In this document: piece after piece, positions 27,853-36,374 of the stretch
Layout: each line of letters begins with the position of its first letter
Position numbering within the stretch: the first letter of the stretch is position 1
Assembly (NCBI RefSeq): GCF_003626655.1
Contig: NZ_RBAN01000006.1
Coordinates: 236,717 to 300,716, forward strand
Origin: Micromonospora costi
Lineage (GTDB): Bacteria > Actinomycetota > Actinomycetes > Mycobacteriales > Micromonosporaceae
Reading direction: 5' to 3'
DNA length: 64,000 nt
Position numbers and translations under genes: made by a program
Notes under the pieces: model-generated
What the model saw: only the letters and a program-made list of their open reading frames with translations
Database searches by the model: none
What the model was told of the DNA's origin: nothing

Positions 27853-29925
27853 TCAGGACAGGACGAGGTGCCGCAACCCGCCGTCGGCGGCGACCTGGTA
27901 AACGTCGAGTTGGTTCGGGCCGGCGTGGAAGAGACGGTCGTCGGCGATGAGCGCGGCGAACCGACGGCCGCCCGCATCACGCGGCGTGACGGGCACCACG
28001 GCGCCGACCCGACCGTTGACGGCGACCGCGAGCAGCGTGCCGTCGGGCACGGCGTCCGGCACGTCCCCCCACACCATGGCCGGCAGGGTGCCGGTGTCGG
28101 GGTCGGTGGCGCGGAACGCGGCCAGATCGGCCACGCGGGCGGACCCACCCGCCGGCCGCTGCCCGACCTCGGTGCCGACCAGCGGATGCACGGCCGGCAG
28201 GGGTGGCGGCGTCGGCACGCCGTCCGGGATGACGACGGGCTCGCCAGGGCGGTCGTAGAAGTGTTTCTGCCCGGCCGGCCGCGGCGCCTGCCGGGCGGAC
28301 CGCCCGTCCACCCGCCAGGGCAGCCGGACGCCGGCCTCGTCCGCCACGGTGGGCAGCAGGTCGACGTGCTCCCAGTTGCGGTCGTCGATGCGGCCGGTAC
28401 GCTGGCCGGCCTCCTTGATGAACATCGGCACCCAGGCGACCTCGCCCGGCGCGGCCTTGATGGCGTCCATGCCGCGCCCCTGGAAGCCCTTGCTGAAGCT
28501 CACCCCGTGGTCGGCGGTGACCACCACGGTCGCCTGGTCGTAGAGGCCGGTGGCGCGCAGCGTCCGCAGCGTCTCCCCGATGAGCCGGTCGGTGTAGCCG
28601 AGCTGCGCGAGGTGCCGCTGCCGGGCCAGCTCCACCCAGCCGGCGCCGTCGTTCGGCAGATCCTCCGGCGCGTCGTAACGGGCGCCGGAGGGCAGGAACG
28701 CCCACGGCGAGTGCGGCATCAGCAGGTGCAGGAAGTGCAGCGTGGGCCGGGGCGCCGGCTTGAGCCCGGCGAGGAACGTGGTGAACCGGGCGGGCTGGTT
28801 GTCGTCGAGGCTGTCCCACCGGAACGTCGGGTCGTCCGGGACGGGCTCGGCGGAATCCAGCCCCGCCTCCTCCCGGGTCTGCTCGCGGTAGGAGTCCTCG
28901 GGGTCGACGTGGCTCTCCCGCGGCCCCGTGACCTGGCCGAGCAGCTTGCGGGTCTCCCGTACCAGCACGCCGAGTCCCTGCTCGGGGGCGACCGGCTGCT
29001 CGCAGCGGCTGGGCGGGCAGAGGCGGGTGATGCTCTCCTCCGCCCGGATGTCGTAGAGGCCGCCGAACGCGGTGAACAGGTTGTCCGGGTACTCCGCGTA
29101 GTGCGGGGCGACGCCGCGCGCCGGGTACCGGCCGGTGAGCATGGCGGGCAGCGCGTAGGGCGTCCACCCGCTGACGCCCGTGGCGTCGCGGTACCACGTC
29201 GACCCGTTCGCCAGCTCGGCGAAGTTGGGAAACCGGTTCGCGTCGATGCGTCCGTCCGGGCCCAGCAGGGAGACCAGCGGCAGTTCGTCGAGGATCAGCA
29301 TCACCACCGGCGGGTGGACCGCGGTCGCCGCGGTGCCGGCGGCGCCGCCGGCCGCACGGGGCAGGACCAGCACCGAGGTGGGCGAGACCACGAGGAACAG
29401 CCCCACGAAGACGAGCGGGCCGGCCGCGGCGACCCGCAGCACGCGGCCGGGCGCCCGCCACCGCCGGTGGGCGGCCGCGACCGCGACGCCGGCCACCGCC
29501 GCGACCACCAGCAGCGGTACGCCCCGGAGCGGGCTGACGTGCCGGCCCACCTGGACGGCGAGCGCGGCGATCAGGAGCCCGACGAGCAGGGTGTGCGTCA
29601 CCGACCGGGCGGCCCGGCCGGCGAGGCGGCTGAGCGCGCCCAGCAGCGCCGGCGGCACGGTCGGCACCAGCGCGATGAGCGCGACGAGCAGCAGGATCTG
29701 GTCCCGCGTGGCCCGGTGGAAGAGGAAGAAGTCGGGACTGCGGCCCAGCACGTCGAGCAGCGGTTGCGTGACCACCAGCCCGACGAGCGCCACGATCTCC
29801 AGCAGCCGTCCCAGCTCGGTCCGGATCGCGGCCGTCCACCGGGCCCGCCGGGACGCCGCCGGCGCGGGGTCGGGCGCCGGCGTTGGCTCCGGGGCGGCCT
29901 GCGGGACGGTCGTGGGCTCAGCCAC
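27853..29925 (-). CDS. alkaline-phosphatase-fold (sulfatase-like) membrane protein
   Basis: A 690-residue protein. A Pro/Ala-rich N-terminus precedes five or so transmembrane helices (about 38-195). The large C-terminal part, presumably extracytoplasmic, belongs to the alkaline phosphatase/sulfatase superfamily: VVMLILDELPLVSLLG holds the first metal Asp, TPYALPAMLTGRYPARG replaces the usual nucleophile Thr/Ser site, and VVVTADHGVSFSKG holds the second metal-binding pair. Lipoteichoic-acid synthases and phosphoethanolamine transferases share this plan. The GTG at 29925 overlaps the methyltransferase stop by 8 bp. It probably modifies an envelope polymer; the substrate is unknown. Confidence 0.85.
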   Translation of the reverse strand: MAEPTTVPQAAPEPTPAPDPAPAASRRARWTAAIRTELGRLLEIVALVGLVVTQPLLDVLGRSPDFFLFHRATRDQILLLVALIALVPTVPPALLGALSRLAGRAARSVTHTLLVGLLIAALAVQVGRHVSPLRGVPLLVVAAVAGVAVAAAHRRWRAPGRVLRVAAAGPLVFVGLFLVVSPTSVLVLPRAAGGAAGTAATAVHPPVVMLILDELPLVSLLGPDGRIDANRFPNFAELANGSTWYRDATGVSGWTPYALPAMLTGRYPARGVAPHYAEYPDNLFTAFGGLYDIRAEESITRLCPPSRCEQPVAPEQGLGVLVRETRKLLGQVTGPRESHVDPEDSYREQTREEAGLDSAEPVPDDPTFRWDSLDDNQPARFTTFLAGLKPAPRPTLHFLHLLMPHSPWAFLPSGARYDAPEDLPNDGAGWVELARQRHLAQLGYTDRLIGETLRTLRATGLYDQATVVVTADHGVSFSKGFQGRGMDAIKAAPGEVAWVPMFIKEAGQRTGRIDDRNWEHVDLLPTVADEAGVRLPWRVDGRSARQAPRPAGQKHFYDRPGEPVVIPDGVPTPPPLPAVHPLVGTEVGQRPAGGSARVADLAAFRATDPDTGTLPAMVWGDVPDAVPDGTLLAVAVNGRVGAVVPVTPRDAGGRRFAALIADDRLFHAGPNQLDVYQVAADGGLRHLVLS

Positions 29926-31357
29926 CCACGACCGCCGTGTAGAGCGTGCGGGTGCCGGAGGGAAGGTCCTCGCGCCGCGCGATCCGGCAGCGCGCCGCCA
30001 GCACCCGCTCGAACTCCTCCCGCCGGTAGTCGGGGAAGAGCCCCTCGGGCTTGTTCGCCAGCAGCCGCCGGGCCATCGGATCCTCCGGGTGGACGAACTC
30101 GACGACGATCCGCGCCCCGGGGGCGCACAGGTCGGCGAGCCACGTCACCACCTCGGCCAGGGGCACGTTGCGCCCGATCGCGAGGTGGTGCACCAGCGCC
30201 AGGGCGAGCACCACGTCGGCGGCGGCCCGGTCGGCGAAGGAGGCCCGCTCGACGCCCCGCCAGCCGCCGCCGGGCGACGGGTCGGCCAGGTCCATCACGA
30301 GCGGCAGAATCCGCCGTTCGCCCTCGGCGCGCAGTGCCCGGTAGAGCGTGTCGACCACGGCGGGGTCCTGCTCGACGGCCACCACCCGGTCGGCGTGCCG
30401 GGCGGCCAGGCGGGCGTACCGGCCATCGTTGGCGCCGAGGTCGAGCACGAGCGCCGGGCGGGACCCGTCGGTGAGGGCCGCGGTGACGAACTGTTCCTTG
30501 CCGGCCCGGTCCTGGGCGGAGTAGCCGCAGGTGCGCTGGTAGTCGGCCCAGTGGCTGGCGGCCGGGGTCCGGTCGAGGCGGCGGACGAGCTTCTCGATGC
30601 CGCGTACGGTGGCCAGCGCCAGTTCGCGCGAGTAGCCGGCGGCGCGCAGCTGGGCGCGGACGTCGGTGGTGGTCGCCTCGGCGTGCCGGCTCTGCATGGC
30701 CCCGTGCAGGTGCAGGTGGGTCGGCACGCCCGGGAGGAGCCGCCGCACCCCCCGGAAGAGGGGCCGGAGCTGGTCGGCCTCGATGCCGTCCACGCGGGCG
30801 CGCAACCAGGGCTGGAAGTCGACCCCGAGGTGGGCGGTGAGCAGCAGCGGGTAGAGCAGGGTCTGGCAGAACTGCCGGTAGCCGGCCCACGGCTCGCCGT
30901 CGCGGACCGGTTCGAACGAGCCGACGTCGATGAAGACCGGCTCGGTGCCGCGCCACTGGAGGTTGTACGCGGAGCCGTCCTTGATGGTGAACCCGGCGGG
31001 CAGCGCCGCCCGGAGGATCTCCAGGTGCAGCAGCGCGGCGTCGCGCAGCATGGTGAACGACCACTCGTACGGGTGGGAGACGAAGGGGATGCGTTCGTGT
31101 CGCAGCACGGCGGCCCAGGGCACGCCGTCGGGCACCTCGACGGGGTCCACCGCCTCGGTGCCGCAGACCTTGCCGTCGGCGAGCAGGGTCGTGAAGAACT
31201 CGGTGCCGGCCAGCGCGCGCCAGTGCGCGGCCGCGCCGGCGTCGAGGCCGCGCAGCACGTCGTGGCCGAGGTGGAAGACCCGGTTGGCCGGATCCCGGAA
31301 GGAGCCGGGCTCGGGTCGAAGGTCCGTGGGGGAGATCGCCATCGCGGGCCGGGTCAC
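29918..31357 (-). CDS. class I SAM-dependent methyltransferase with N-terminal extension
   Basis: A 479-residue protein. The N-terminal 260 residues form an uncharacterised domain (YEWSFTMLRDAALLHLEILR; AYNLQWRGTEPVFIDVGSFE). The C-terminal part, from about 285, is a Rossmann methyltransferase with motif I ALVLDLGANDGRYARLAARH and the acidic strand-2 end VVAVEQDP. It is related to methyltransferases of surface-polysaccharide clusters. The GTG at 31357 overlaps the stop of the tiny membrane protein gene (GTGA), which fixes the start better than any ribosome site. The downstream phosphatase-fold gene overlaps by 8 bp. Confidence 0.87.
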   Translation of the reverse strand: MTRPAMAISPTDLRPEPGSFRDPANRVFHLGHDVLRGLDAGAAAHWRALAGTEFFTTLLADGKVCGTEAVDPVEVPDGVPWAAVLRHERIPFVSHPYEWSFTMLRDAALLHLEILRAALPAGFTIKDGSAYNLQWRGTEPVFIDVGSFEPVRDGEPWAGYRQFCQTLLYPLLLTAHLGVDFQPWLRARVDGIEADQLRPLFRGVRRLLPGVPTHLHLHGAMQSRHAEATTTDVRAQLRAAGYSRELALATVRGIEKLVRRLDRTPAASHWADYQRTCGYSAQDRAGKEQFVTAALTDGSRPALVLDLGANDGRYARLAARHADRVVAVEQDPAVVDTLYRALRAEGERRILPLVMDLADPSPGGGWRGVERASFADRAAADVVLALALVHHLAIGRNVPLAEVVTWLADLCAPGARIVVEFVHPEDPMARRLLANKPEGLFPDYRREEFERVLAARCRIARREDLPSGTRTLYTAVVGG

Positions 31358-31503
31358 CGCTGGTCGGTGGGCTGCCGGCGGAAGCGGGAGACCAGCCGTC
31401 TCCAGTAGAGCTTGGCGGCCACCGCGACACCCGCCACGCCGCCGACCACCGCCTGCACGATGAGACTGCCGGAACCCGCGTCCAGGTAGGCCAGATGGAT
31501 CAC
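31354..31503 (-). CDS. 49-residue membrane protein with YLDxGSGS motif
   Basis: A short gene found by reading the upstream edge of the methyltransferase. It encodes VIHLAYLDAGSGSLIVQ followed by a Gly/Val/Ala-rich transmembrane helix and a basic tail (KLYWRRLVSRFRR). I recall that small proteins with YLDPGSGS and this helix-then-basic layout occur beside phosphatase-fold envelope genes in many bacteria; their function is unknown. The GTG at 31503 has a strong GGAAGGAG site with 7-nt spacing. The TGA overlaps the next GTG. Strong coupling suggests a subunit or scaffold for the two enzymes. Confidence 0.78.
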   Translation of the reverse strand: MIHLAYLDAGSGSLIVQAVVGGVAGVAVAAKLYWRRLVSRFRRQPTDQR

Positions 31504-31695
31504 CGACCGCTCCTTCCCCTCGCCGTCACGACACCGGCGTCCCGGACGGCACAGCGCTGAGGCTTTTGACCCGGAAGGCCGGACTTGTCTGCCACCGTAC
31601 GCCGATCACCGCGCCAGTGAAGGGCACACCGGGCACTCGACCCCCGTCCGTTTCGTTCAAGACACCCGACCGCCGCCGCTCCTACGGTGGGCGCC

Positions 31696-32094
31696 ATGAC
31701 TCTTCGATTCGACTTCATCAGCGTGCTCGTCACCGACATGGCCCGGACCCTCGACTTCTACCGCCGGCTCGGTCTGGCCATCCCGCCCGGCGCGGAGTCC
31801 GAGCAGCACGTCGAGGCGGCGCTGACCGAGGGCGTGCGGATCGCCTGGGACCACGTCGACCTCGTCCGGTCCTTCAGTCCGGACTGGACGCCGCCCACCG
31901 GCAGCTCCCGCATCAACCTCGCCTTCCGCTGCGCCGACCCGGCCGAGGTCGACCGCCGGTACGCCGAGATGACCGAGGCCGGTTTCCATGGCGAGCTGAA
32001 GCCCTGGGACGCCTTCTGGGGGCAGCGGTACGCGGTGCTGCACGACCCCGAGGGCAACGGCGTGGACCTGTACGCCCCGCTCGCCGAAGCGTGA
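31696..32094 (+). CDS. VOC (glyoxalase/bleomycin-resistance fold) protein
   Basis: A 132-residue protein made of one vicinal-oxygen-chelate domain with two beta-alpha-beta-beta-beta units: ISVLVTDMARTLDFYRRLGL and later YAVLHDPEGNGVDLYAPL. Members include glyoxalases, dioxygenases and antibiotic-binding proteins; this one cannot be narrowed. It appears leaderless: TACGGT at 31683-31688 ends 7 nt before the ATG and no ribosome site is present. It converges with an AraC regulator, with 7 bp between stops. Confidence 0.87.
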   Translation: MTLRFDFISVLVTDMARTLDFYRRLGLAIPPGAESEQHVEAALTEGVRIAWDHVDLVRSFSPDWTPPTGSSRINLAFRCADPAEVDRRYAEMTEAGFHGELKPWDAFWGQRYAVLHDPEGNGVDLYAPLAEA

Positions 32095-32101
32095 GCGCCG
32101 C

Positions 32102-32788
32102 TCAGGCCGACAGCACGGCCGTCGGCGGGGCGCCCGCCAGGGCCCGCACGTCGCGGGTCAGGTGCGCCTGGTCGGCGTAGCCGCAGGTGGCGGCCACCTC
32201 GGCCAGCGGCGTGCCGGCCCGGGCGAGGGCCAGGGCACGGCGCATCCGCAGGATCCGGGCGAGGGTCTTCGGCCCGTACCCGAACAGGCGCCGGCACCGG
32301 CGGTGCAGGGCGCGCGGGTCGAGACCGACGTCGGCGGCGATCGCGGCCACGCCGACGCCGGCGGCCGCCGTGGCGGCGACCCGCGCGGCGACCCGGTCCG
32401 GGCCTCCGGCCGCGCGCAGGCGGCCCGCCGCGAGCGCCGGCAGCACGGACGCCGGGTCGGCCGCCGCCCGCTCGGCCAGGTCGGCGACGGCACGGTCACC
32501 CCAGAGCGCGGTCAGCGGCACCCGGCTGTCGCGCAGCTCGTCGGCCGGCACGCCGAACACCGCGGGGCCGACTCCCGGAGGCAGGCGCAGCCCCACCCAC
32601 CGCTCCCCCGGCCTGCTGACGCTCACCTGGGCCGTGCGGTCCGGGCCCGCCACGAGCAGCCCCGCCCGGCTGGACCACAGCAGGTCCATGCACCCGTCGG
32701 GCAGCACCCGGGTGGTGCGCGCCGCACCGGGCGCGCTGCTCGTCCACAACGTGGCGCCGGCGACACCCGCGGGCCGTTCCCGGTACAT
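32102..32788 (-). CDS. AraC family transcriptional regulator
   Basis: A 228-residue regulator. The N-terminal half is a sensor of the DUF6597 type (VLPDGCMDLLWSSRAGLLVA) and the C-terminal half (about 130-228) is a double helix-turn-helix AraC domain with GVAAIAADVGLDPRALHRRC and VAATCGYADQAHLTRDVRAL. It lies end to end with the VOC gene. The ATG at 32788 was chosen because the conserved domain begins soon after. There is no clear ribosome site, and CAGGCT lies 7 nt upstream, so it may be leaderless. Confidence 0.85.
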   Translation of the reverse strand: MYRERPAGVAGATLWTSSAPGAARTTRVLPDGCMDLLWSSRAGLLVAGPDRTAQVSVSRPGERWVGLRLPPGVGPAVFGVPADELRDSRVPLTALWGDRAVADLAERAAADPASVLPALAAGRLRAAGGPDRVAARVAATAAAGVGVAAIAADVGLDPRALHRRCRRLFGYGPKTLARILRMRRALALARAGTPLAEVAATCGYADQAHLTRDVRALAGAPPTAVLSA

Positions 32789-32842
32789 GCGGCCCAGCCT
32801 GCCACGGTGGTCCGACACCGGGCGGGCGCCCGCCCCGTCGAA

Positions 32843-32920
32843 TGATCGACTCGACATCCTTGGTGTCGCGGTGTCCACCCGACCCGGACACCGCGACATC
32901 CACGCAACCTGTGTCGATCA
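32843..32920. repeat. GATC-flanked nested inverted repeat
   Basis: An outer 8-bp stem TGATCGAC/GTCGATCA (32843-32850 and 32913-32920) encloses a perfect 13-bp inner stem (32864-32876 and 32886-32898) with a 9-nt loop. It lies downstream of the minus-strand GT2-GtrA gene and can end that operon. Confidence 0.8.
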
Positions 32921-32937
32921 CCGCCGCGGTGACCGGG

Positions 32938-34170
32938 TCAGCCCCGGTGGTGCATGCCGAGGCGCAGCAGGACGAACCGCAGCACCGTGGCCGCGAGGTT
33001 CGCGGCGACCAGCACCGCGACCTCCAGCGGCCGGCCCGGCGACCCGGTGACCGCGTGCAGCACGGCGAGCGACCCGCTGGTGAGCCCCAGCCCGAGCGCG
33101 AAGGCGAGCAGGCCCTGCGCGTGGTGCCGGCCGGCGTGCCGGCGACCCGTGATGCCGAACGTCACCCGCCGGTTCACCGCCGTGTTCGCCACCGCCGTCA
33201 CCAGCAGCGCCAGCAGGTTCGCCGGCTGCGCGCCCAGCGCTCCCCGCGTGGCCACGAAGAGCAACAGGTACGCCAGCGTGCTGACCACGCCGACGGCGGC
33301 GAACCGGGCCAGCTGCCGGGGCAGCCCGACCGGCACCCGCGCCGGCGGCGGAGTCAGCGGCGCTCGGCCGAGCTGCTCGCGCAGCTGCGCCAGCGGCAGC
33401 GCGCCGGTCAGCAACGCCCGGCCCAGCCGGCCGATGCCGCGCAGGTCGGCGTACGCGGTGGCGACGATGTCGACGCGGCTGTCCGGGTCGTCCACCCAGT
33501 CCACCGGCACCTCGTGGATCCGCAGCCCGGACCGCTGGGCGAGCACCAGCAGCTCGGTGTCGAAGAACCAGCCGGTGTCCTGGACCAGGGGCAGCAGGCT
33601 GCGTGCCACGTCGGCGCGGATCGCCTTGAACCCGCACTGGGCGTCGGAGAACCGTACGGCGAGCGTGCCCCGCAGCAACAGGTTGTAAGCCCGGGAGATC
33701 ACCTCCCGCTTCGCACCCCGGACCACCCGCGAGGTACGCGCCAGCCGGGTGCCGATGGCCAGGTCGGAGTGGCCGGAGATGAGCGGTGCGACCAGCGGCA
33801 GCAGCGCGGCCAGGTCGGTCGACAGGTCCACGTCCATGTAGGCCAGCACCGGCGCGTCCGAGGCGGACCAGGCGGCCCGCAGCGCCCGGCCGCGCCCCTT
33901 GGCGTCCAGGTGGAGCACCCCGACGCCGGGCAGGTCGGCGGCGAGCGCCTCGGCCACCGCGAGAGTGGCGTCCGTGCTCGCGTTGTCCGCGACCGTGATC
34001 CGGAACGGGTACGGGAAGTGCTCGCTGAGGTGGGCGTGCAACCGTCGTACGCACGGACCGAGGTCGACCTCCTCGTTGTGGACGGGCACCACGACGTCGA
34101 GCACCGCGGTGGGGAGGGTGGGTCGGGCCCGCAGGCCCGCCCGCGTCTCGCCGGAGCCGGTCACGGTCAC
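32938..34170 (-). CDS. GT2 glycosyltransferase fused to GtrA membrane domain
   Basis: A 410-residue bifunctional protein. Residues about 20-240 are a GT2 domain of the dolichol-phosphate sugar synthase type: VLDVVVPVHNEEVDLGPCVR, the acceptor and metal site YMDVDLSTDL, and QCGFKAIRAD. Residues about 285-405 are a GtrA domain with four helices (RFAAVGVVSTLAYLLLFVAT). It probably makes polyprenyl-phosphate sugar and helps flip it for the GT39 enzyme encoded just upstream. The GTG at 34170 overlaps that gene's stop (GTGA). Confidence 0.88.
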   Translation of the reverse strand: MTVTGSGETRAGLRARPTLPTAVLDVVVPVHNEEVDLGPCVRRLHAHLSEHFPYPFRITVADNASTDATLAVAEALAADLPGVGVLHLDAKGRGRALRAAWSASDAPVLAYMDVDLSTDLAALLPLVAPLISGHSDLAIGTRLARTSRVVRGAKREVISRAYNLLLRGTLAVRFSDAQCGFKAIRADVARSLLPLVQDTGWFFDTELLVLAQRSGLRIHEVPVDWVDDPDSRVDIVATAYADLRGIGRLGRALLTGALPLAQLREQLGRAPLTPPPARVPVGLPRQLARFAAVGVVSTLAYLLLFVATRGALGAQPANLLALLVTAVANTAVNRRVTFGITGRRHAGRHHAQGLLAFALGLGLTSGSLAVLHAVTGSPGRPLEVAVLVAANLAATVLRFVLLRLGMHHRG

Positions 34171-36329
34171 CCCTCCCCGCCGGTCGTCAGGTCGTAGACG
34201 GTCACCCCGTCGACGGTCTGCGCGTCGAACGTGGCGGCCACCCACGACGCGATCTCCGACGAGGCGGAGCTGCCGCCGTTGGCCCGGAACCCGCCCCCGC
34301 CGATGAACCAGTGGATGCGCCCCTCGGCCACGTACCGCTGGAACTGCGCAAGTGTCGGGGACGGGTCGCTGCCGTTGAAGCCGCCCACGGGCATCACCGG
34401 GTCCCCGGTTGCGAGCTGGTAGCCGGAGGCGTTGTTGGAGCCGACCGTGGCGGCCACCCAGGTGTACCGGTCGCTGTCGCGCTCCAGCAGCGCCCGCAGC
34501 GCCGCGCTGGGCTCGCGGGAGTCGAGCAGGCCGCCCATGCCCCCGCCGCGGATCGACCGGCCGTCACCGAAGGGGTTCTGGCCGCCGGTGCGCCCACCGC
34601 CGGGGAACTGGCCGGGCCCGCCCGGGACGCCGCCCTGCCCGCCGGGAAGCGCCTGCCCACCCGGGAACGCCCGGCCGCCGGGGCCCTCCAGGCCGGACGG
34701 CGCCCGACCGCCGGGGAAGCCTCCGCCCCCGCCGAACCCGGCCTGCACGAACGGACCGGCGCTCGGGATGGAGCCGGTGTGCGGCGTGGCCGCGGTCTGG
34801 AGGGAGTACGCCACCGGCCCGGCGAGCGCCGCGGCCGCGCCCACGGTCAACACCAGCGGCGCCGCCCGGCCCGGCAGCCGGTCGACGAGGATGGTCAGGG
34901 CCGCGGCGGCGACCCCGGCCACCAGCACCGTGGCCCGCAGCCACGGGTGCCAGTCGGGGCTGCGGCCGAGCAGGACCCAGGACCACCAGGCGGTCACCGC
35001 GAGGACCGCGGCCAGCGTCCCCGTGGCGGCCAGCGAGCGCCACGGCGACCGGCGCGGCCCGCCCGGGACCGGACCGCCGGCCGGCGCCGCGGGCCGGGCG
35101 GGCGCGCCCGCGGCCCGGTGCCGCCAAAGCAGCGTGGTCCCGATGCCGACGAGCGCGCCGACGGCCGGGGCGAGCGCCACCGTGTAGTACGCGTGGAAGA
35201 TGCCGGACATGAAGCTGAAGATCAGCCCGGTCACCAGCAGCCAGCCGCCCCAGAGCACCAGGCCGGCGCGGGTCCGGTCGGTGCGGGCCGCGCGACCGGC
35301 CAGGACGAGCCCCGCGACCAGCAGGATCAGCGCGGCGGGCAGCAACCAGGAGACCTGACCGCCGACCTCCCCGCCGAACATCCGCAGCCAGCCGGTCTGC
35401 CCGCTGAACGGCCCGCCGCCGCCCATGCGGCCGCCGCCCCAGCCGACGCTGCCCACCTCGTCGCCCGTGATGCGGCCGAGGCCGTTGTAGCCGAGGGTCA
35501 GCTCCAGGATGCTGTTGGTCTGGGAGCCGCCGACGTACGGGCGGGCACTGGCCGGCACCAGCTCGACGACCGCGACCCACCAGCCCGCGGCCACCACGAC
35601 AGCCAGCCCGGCCAGCAGCAGGTCGCGGATCCGCCGTCCGAGGCGGGCCGGAGCGGCCAGCAGGTAGACGCCTGCGAGGACCGGCACCACGAGGAACGCC
35701 TGGAGCATCTTCGTGAGGAAGCCGAGCCCGACCAGGGCGCCGGCGAGCACGAGCCAGCGCGTGGCGGCCGTCTCCACCGCCCGGACCGTGGCGTACGCGG
35801 CGGCGACCAGGAGCAGCACCAGCAGCGCGTCGGGATTGTTGAAGCGGAACATGAGGGTGGCCACCGGGGTGACGGCGAGCACCGCGCCGGCGAGCAGGCC
35901 GGCGAGCGGGCCGTACCAGCGCCGGACGGCGGCGTACAGCAGCCCGACCGAGGCGACGCCGCAGAGCGCCTGCGGCACGAGCAGCGCCCAGCTGTTCAGG
36001 CCGAAGAGCCGCACCGACAGGGCCATGAGCCACAGCGCGGCCGGGGTCTTGTCGACGGTGATCGAGTTCGCCGCGTCCGACGAGCCGTAGAAGAACGCCT
36101 TCCCGCTCACCGAGCCGGCCTGCGCCGCCGCGGCGTAGAACGAGTTGGCCCAGCCCGACGCGCCCAGGCTCCACAGGTAGAGCAGGCCGGTGGCGAGCAG
36201 CAGCGCGGCCAGGGCGGGTCGGTGCCAGGCCCGGGCGGGCCGCCGCGGCGGCCCGCCGTCGGGGCGGACGGTCTGCGGGGCCGGGGGCGCCGTGGCGGGC
36301 GCGGTCGGCAGGGTCTCGGTTCGGTCCAT
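34167..36329 (-). CDS. GT39/ArnT-like membrane glycosyltransferase
   Basis: A 720-residue polytopic protein of the PMT/ArnT superfamily that uses polyprenyl-phosphate sugars outside the membrane. The first extracytoplasmic loop has the family pattern SFYAAAAQAGSVSGKAFFYG and then SITVDKTPAALWLMALSVRL. About twelve helices follow. A Gly/Pro-rich segment of about 75 residues precedes a soluble C-terminal domain (from about 610). It follows a two-component pair with 45 bp between and overlaps the GT2-GtrA gene, so sugar donor synthesis and transfer are co-expressed. The target could be wall polymer or protein. Confidence 0.87.
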   Translation of the reverse strand: MDRTETLPTAPATAPPAPQTVRPDGGPPRRPARAWHRPALAALLLATGLLYLWSLGASGWANSFYAAAAQAGSVSGKAFFYGSSDAANSITVDKTPAALWLMALSVRLFGLNSWALLVPQALCGVASVGLLYAAVRRWYGPLAGLLAGAVLAVTPVATLMFRFNNPDALLVLLLVAAAYATVRAVETAATRWLVLAGALVGLGFLTKMLQAFLVVPVLAGVYLLAAPARLGRRIRDLLLAGLAVVVAAGWWVAVVELVPASARPYVGGSQTNSILELTLGYNGLGRITGDEVGSVGWGGGRMGGGGPFSGQTGWLRMFGGEVGGQVSWLLPAALILLVAGLVLAGRAARTDRTRAGLVLWGGWLLVTGLIFSFMSGIFHAYYTVALAPAVGALVGIGTTLLWRHRAAGAPARPAAPAGGPVPGGPRRSPWRSLAATGTLAAVLAVTAWWSWVLLGRSPDWHPWLRATVLVAGVAAAALTILVDRLPGRAAPLVLTVGAAAALAGPVAYSLQTAATPHTGSIPSAGPFVQAGFGGGGGFPGGRAPSGLEGPGGRAFPGGQALPGGQGGVPGGPGQFPGGGRTGGQNPFGDGRSIRGGGMGGLLDSREPSAALRALLERDSDRYTWVAATVGSNNASGYQLATGDPVMPVGGFNGSDPSPTLAQFQRYVAEGRIHWFIGGGGFRANGGSSASSEIASWVAATFDAQTVDGVTVYDLTTGGEG

Positions 36330-36374
36330 GCCGGCCAGCCTTCGTGAGCGGGCTGGCGGGTCGCCGTGCGCCGG

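Noticed and set aside
27796..30474. An 892-codon plus-strand frame opposite the phosphatase-fold and methyltransferase genes
   Set aside because: It is antisense to two coupled genes with clear motifs; its composition is that of a GC-skew shadow.
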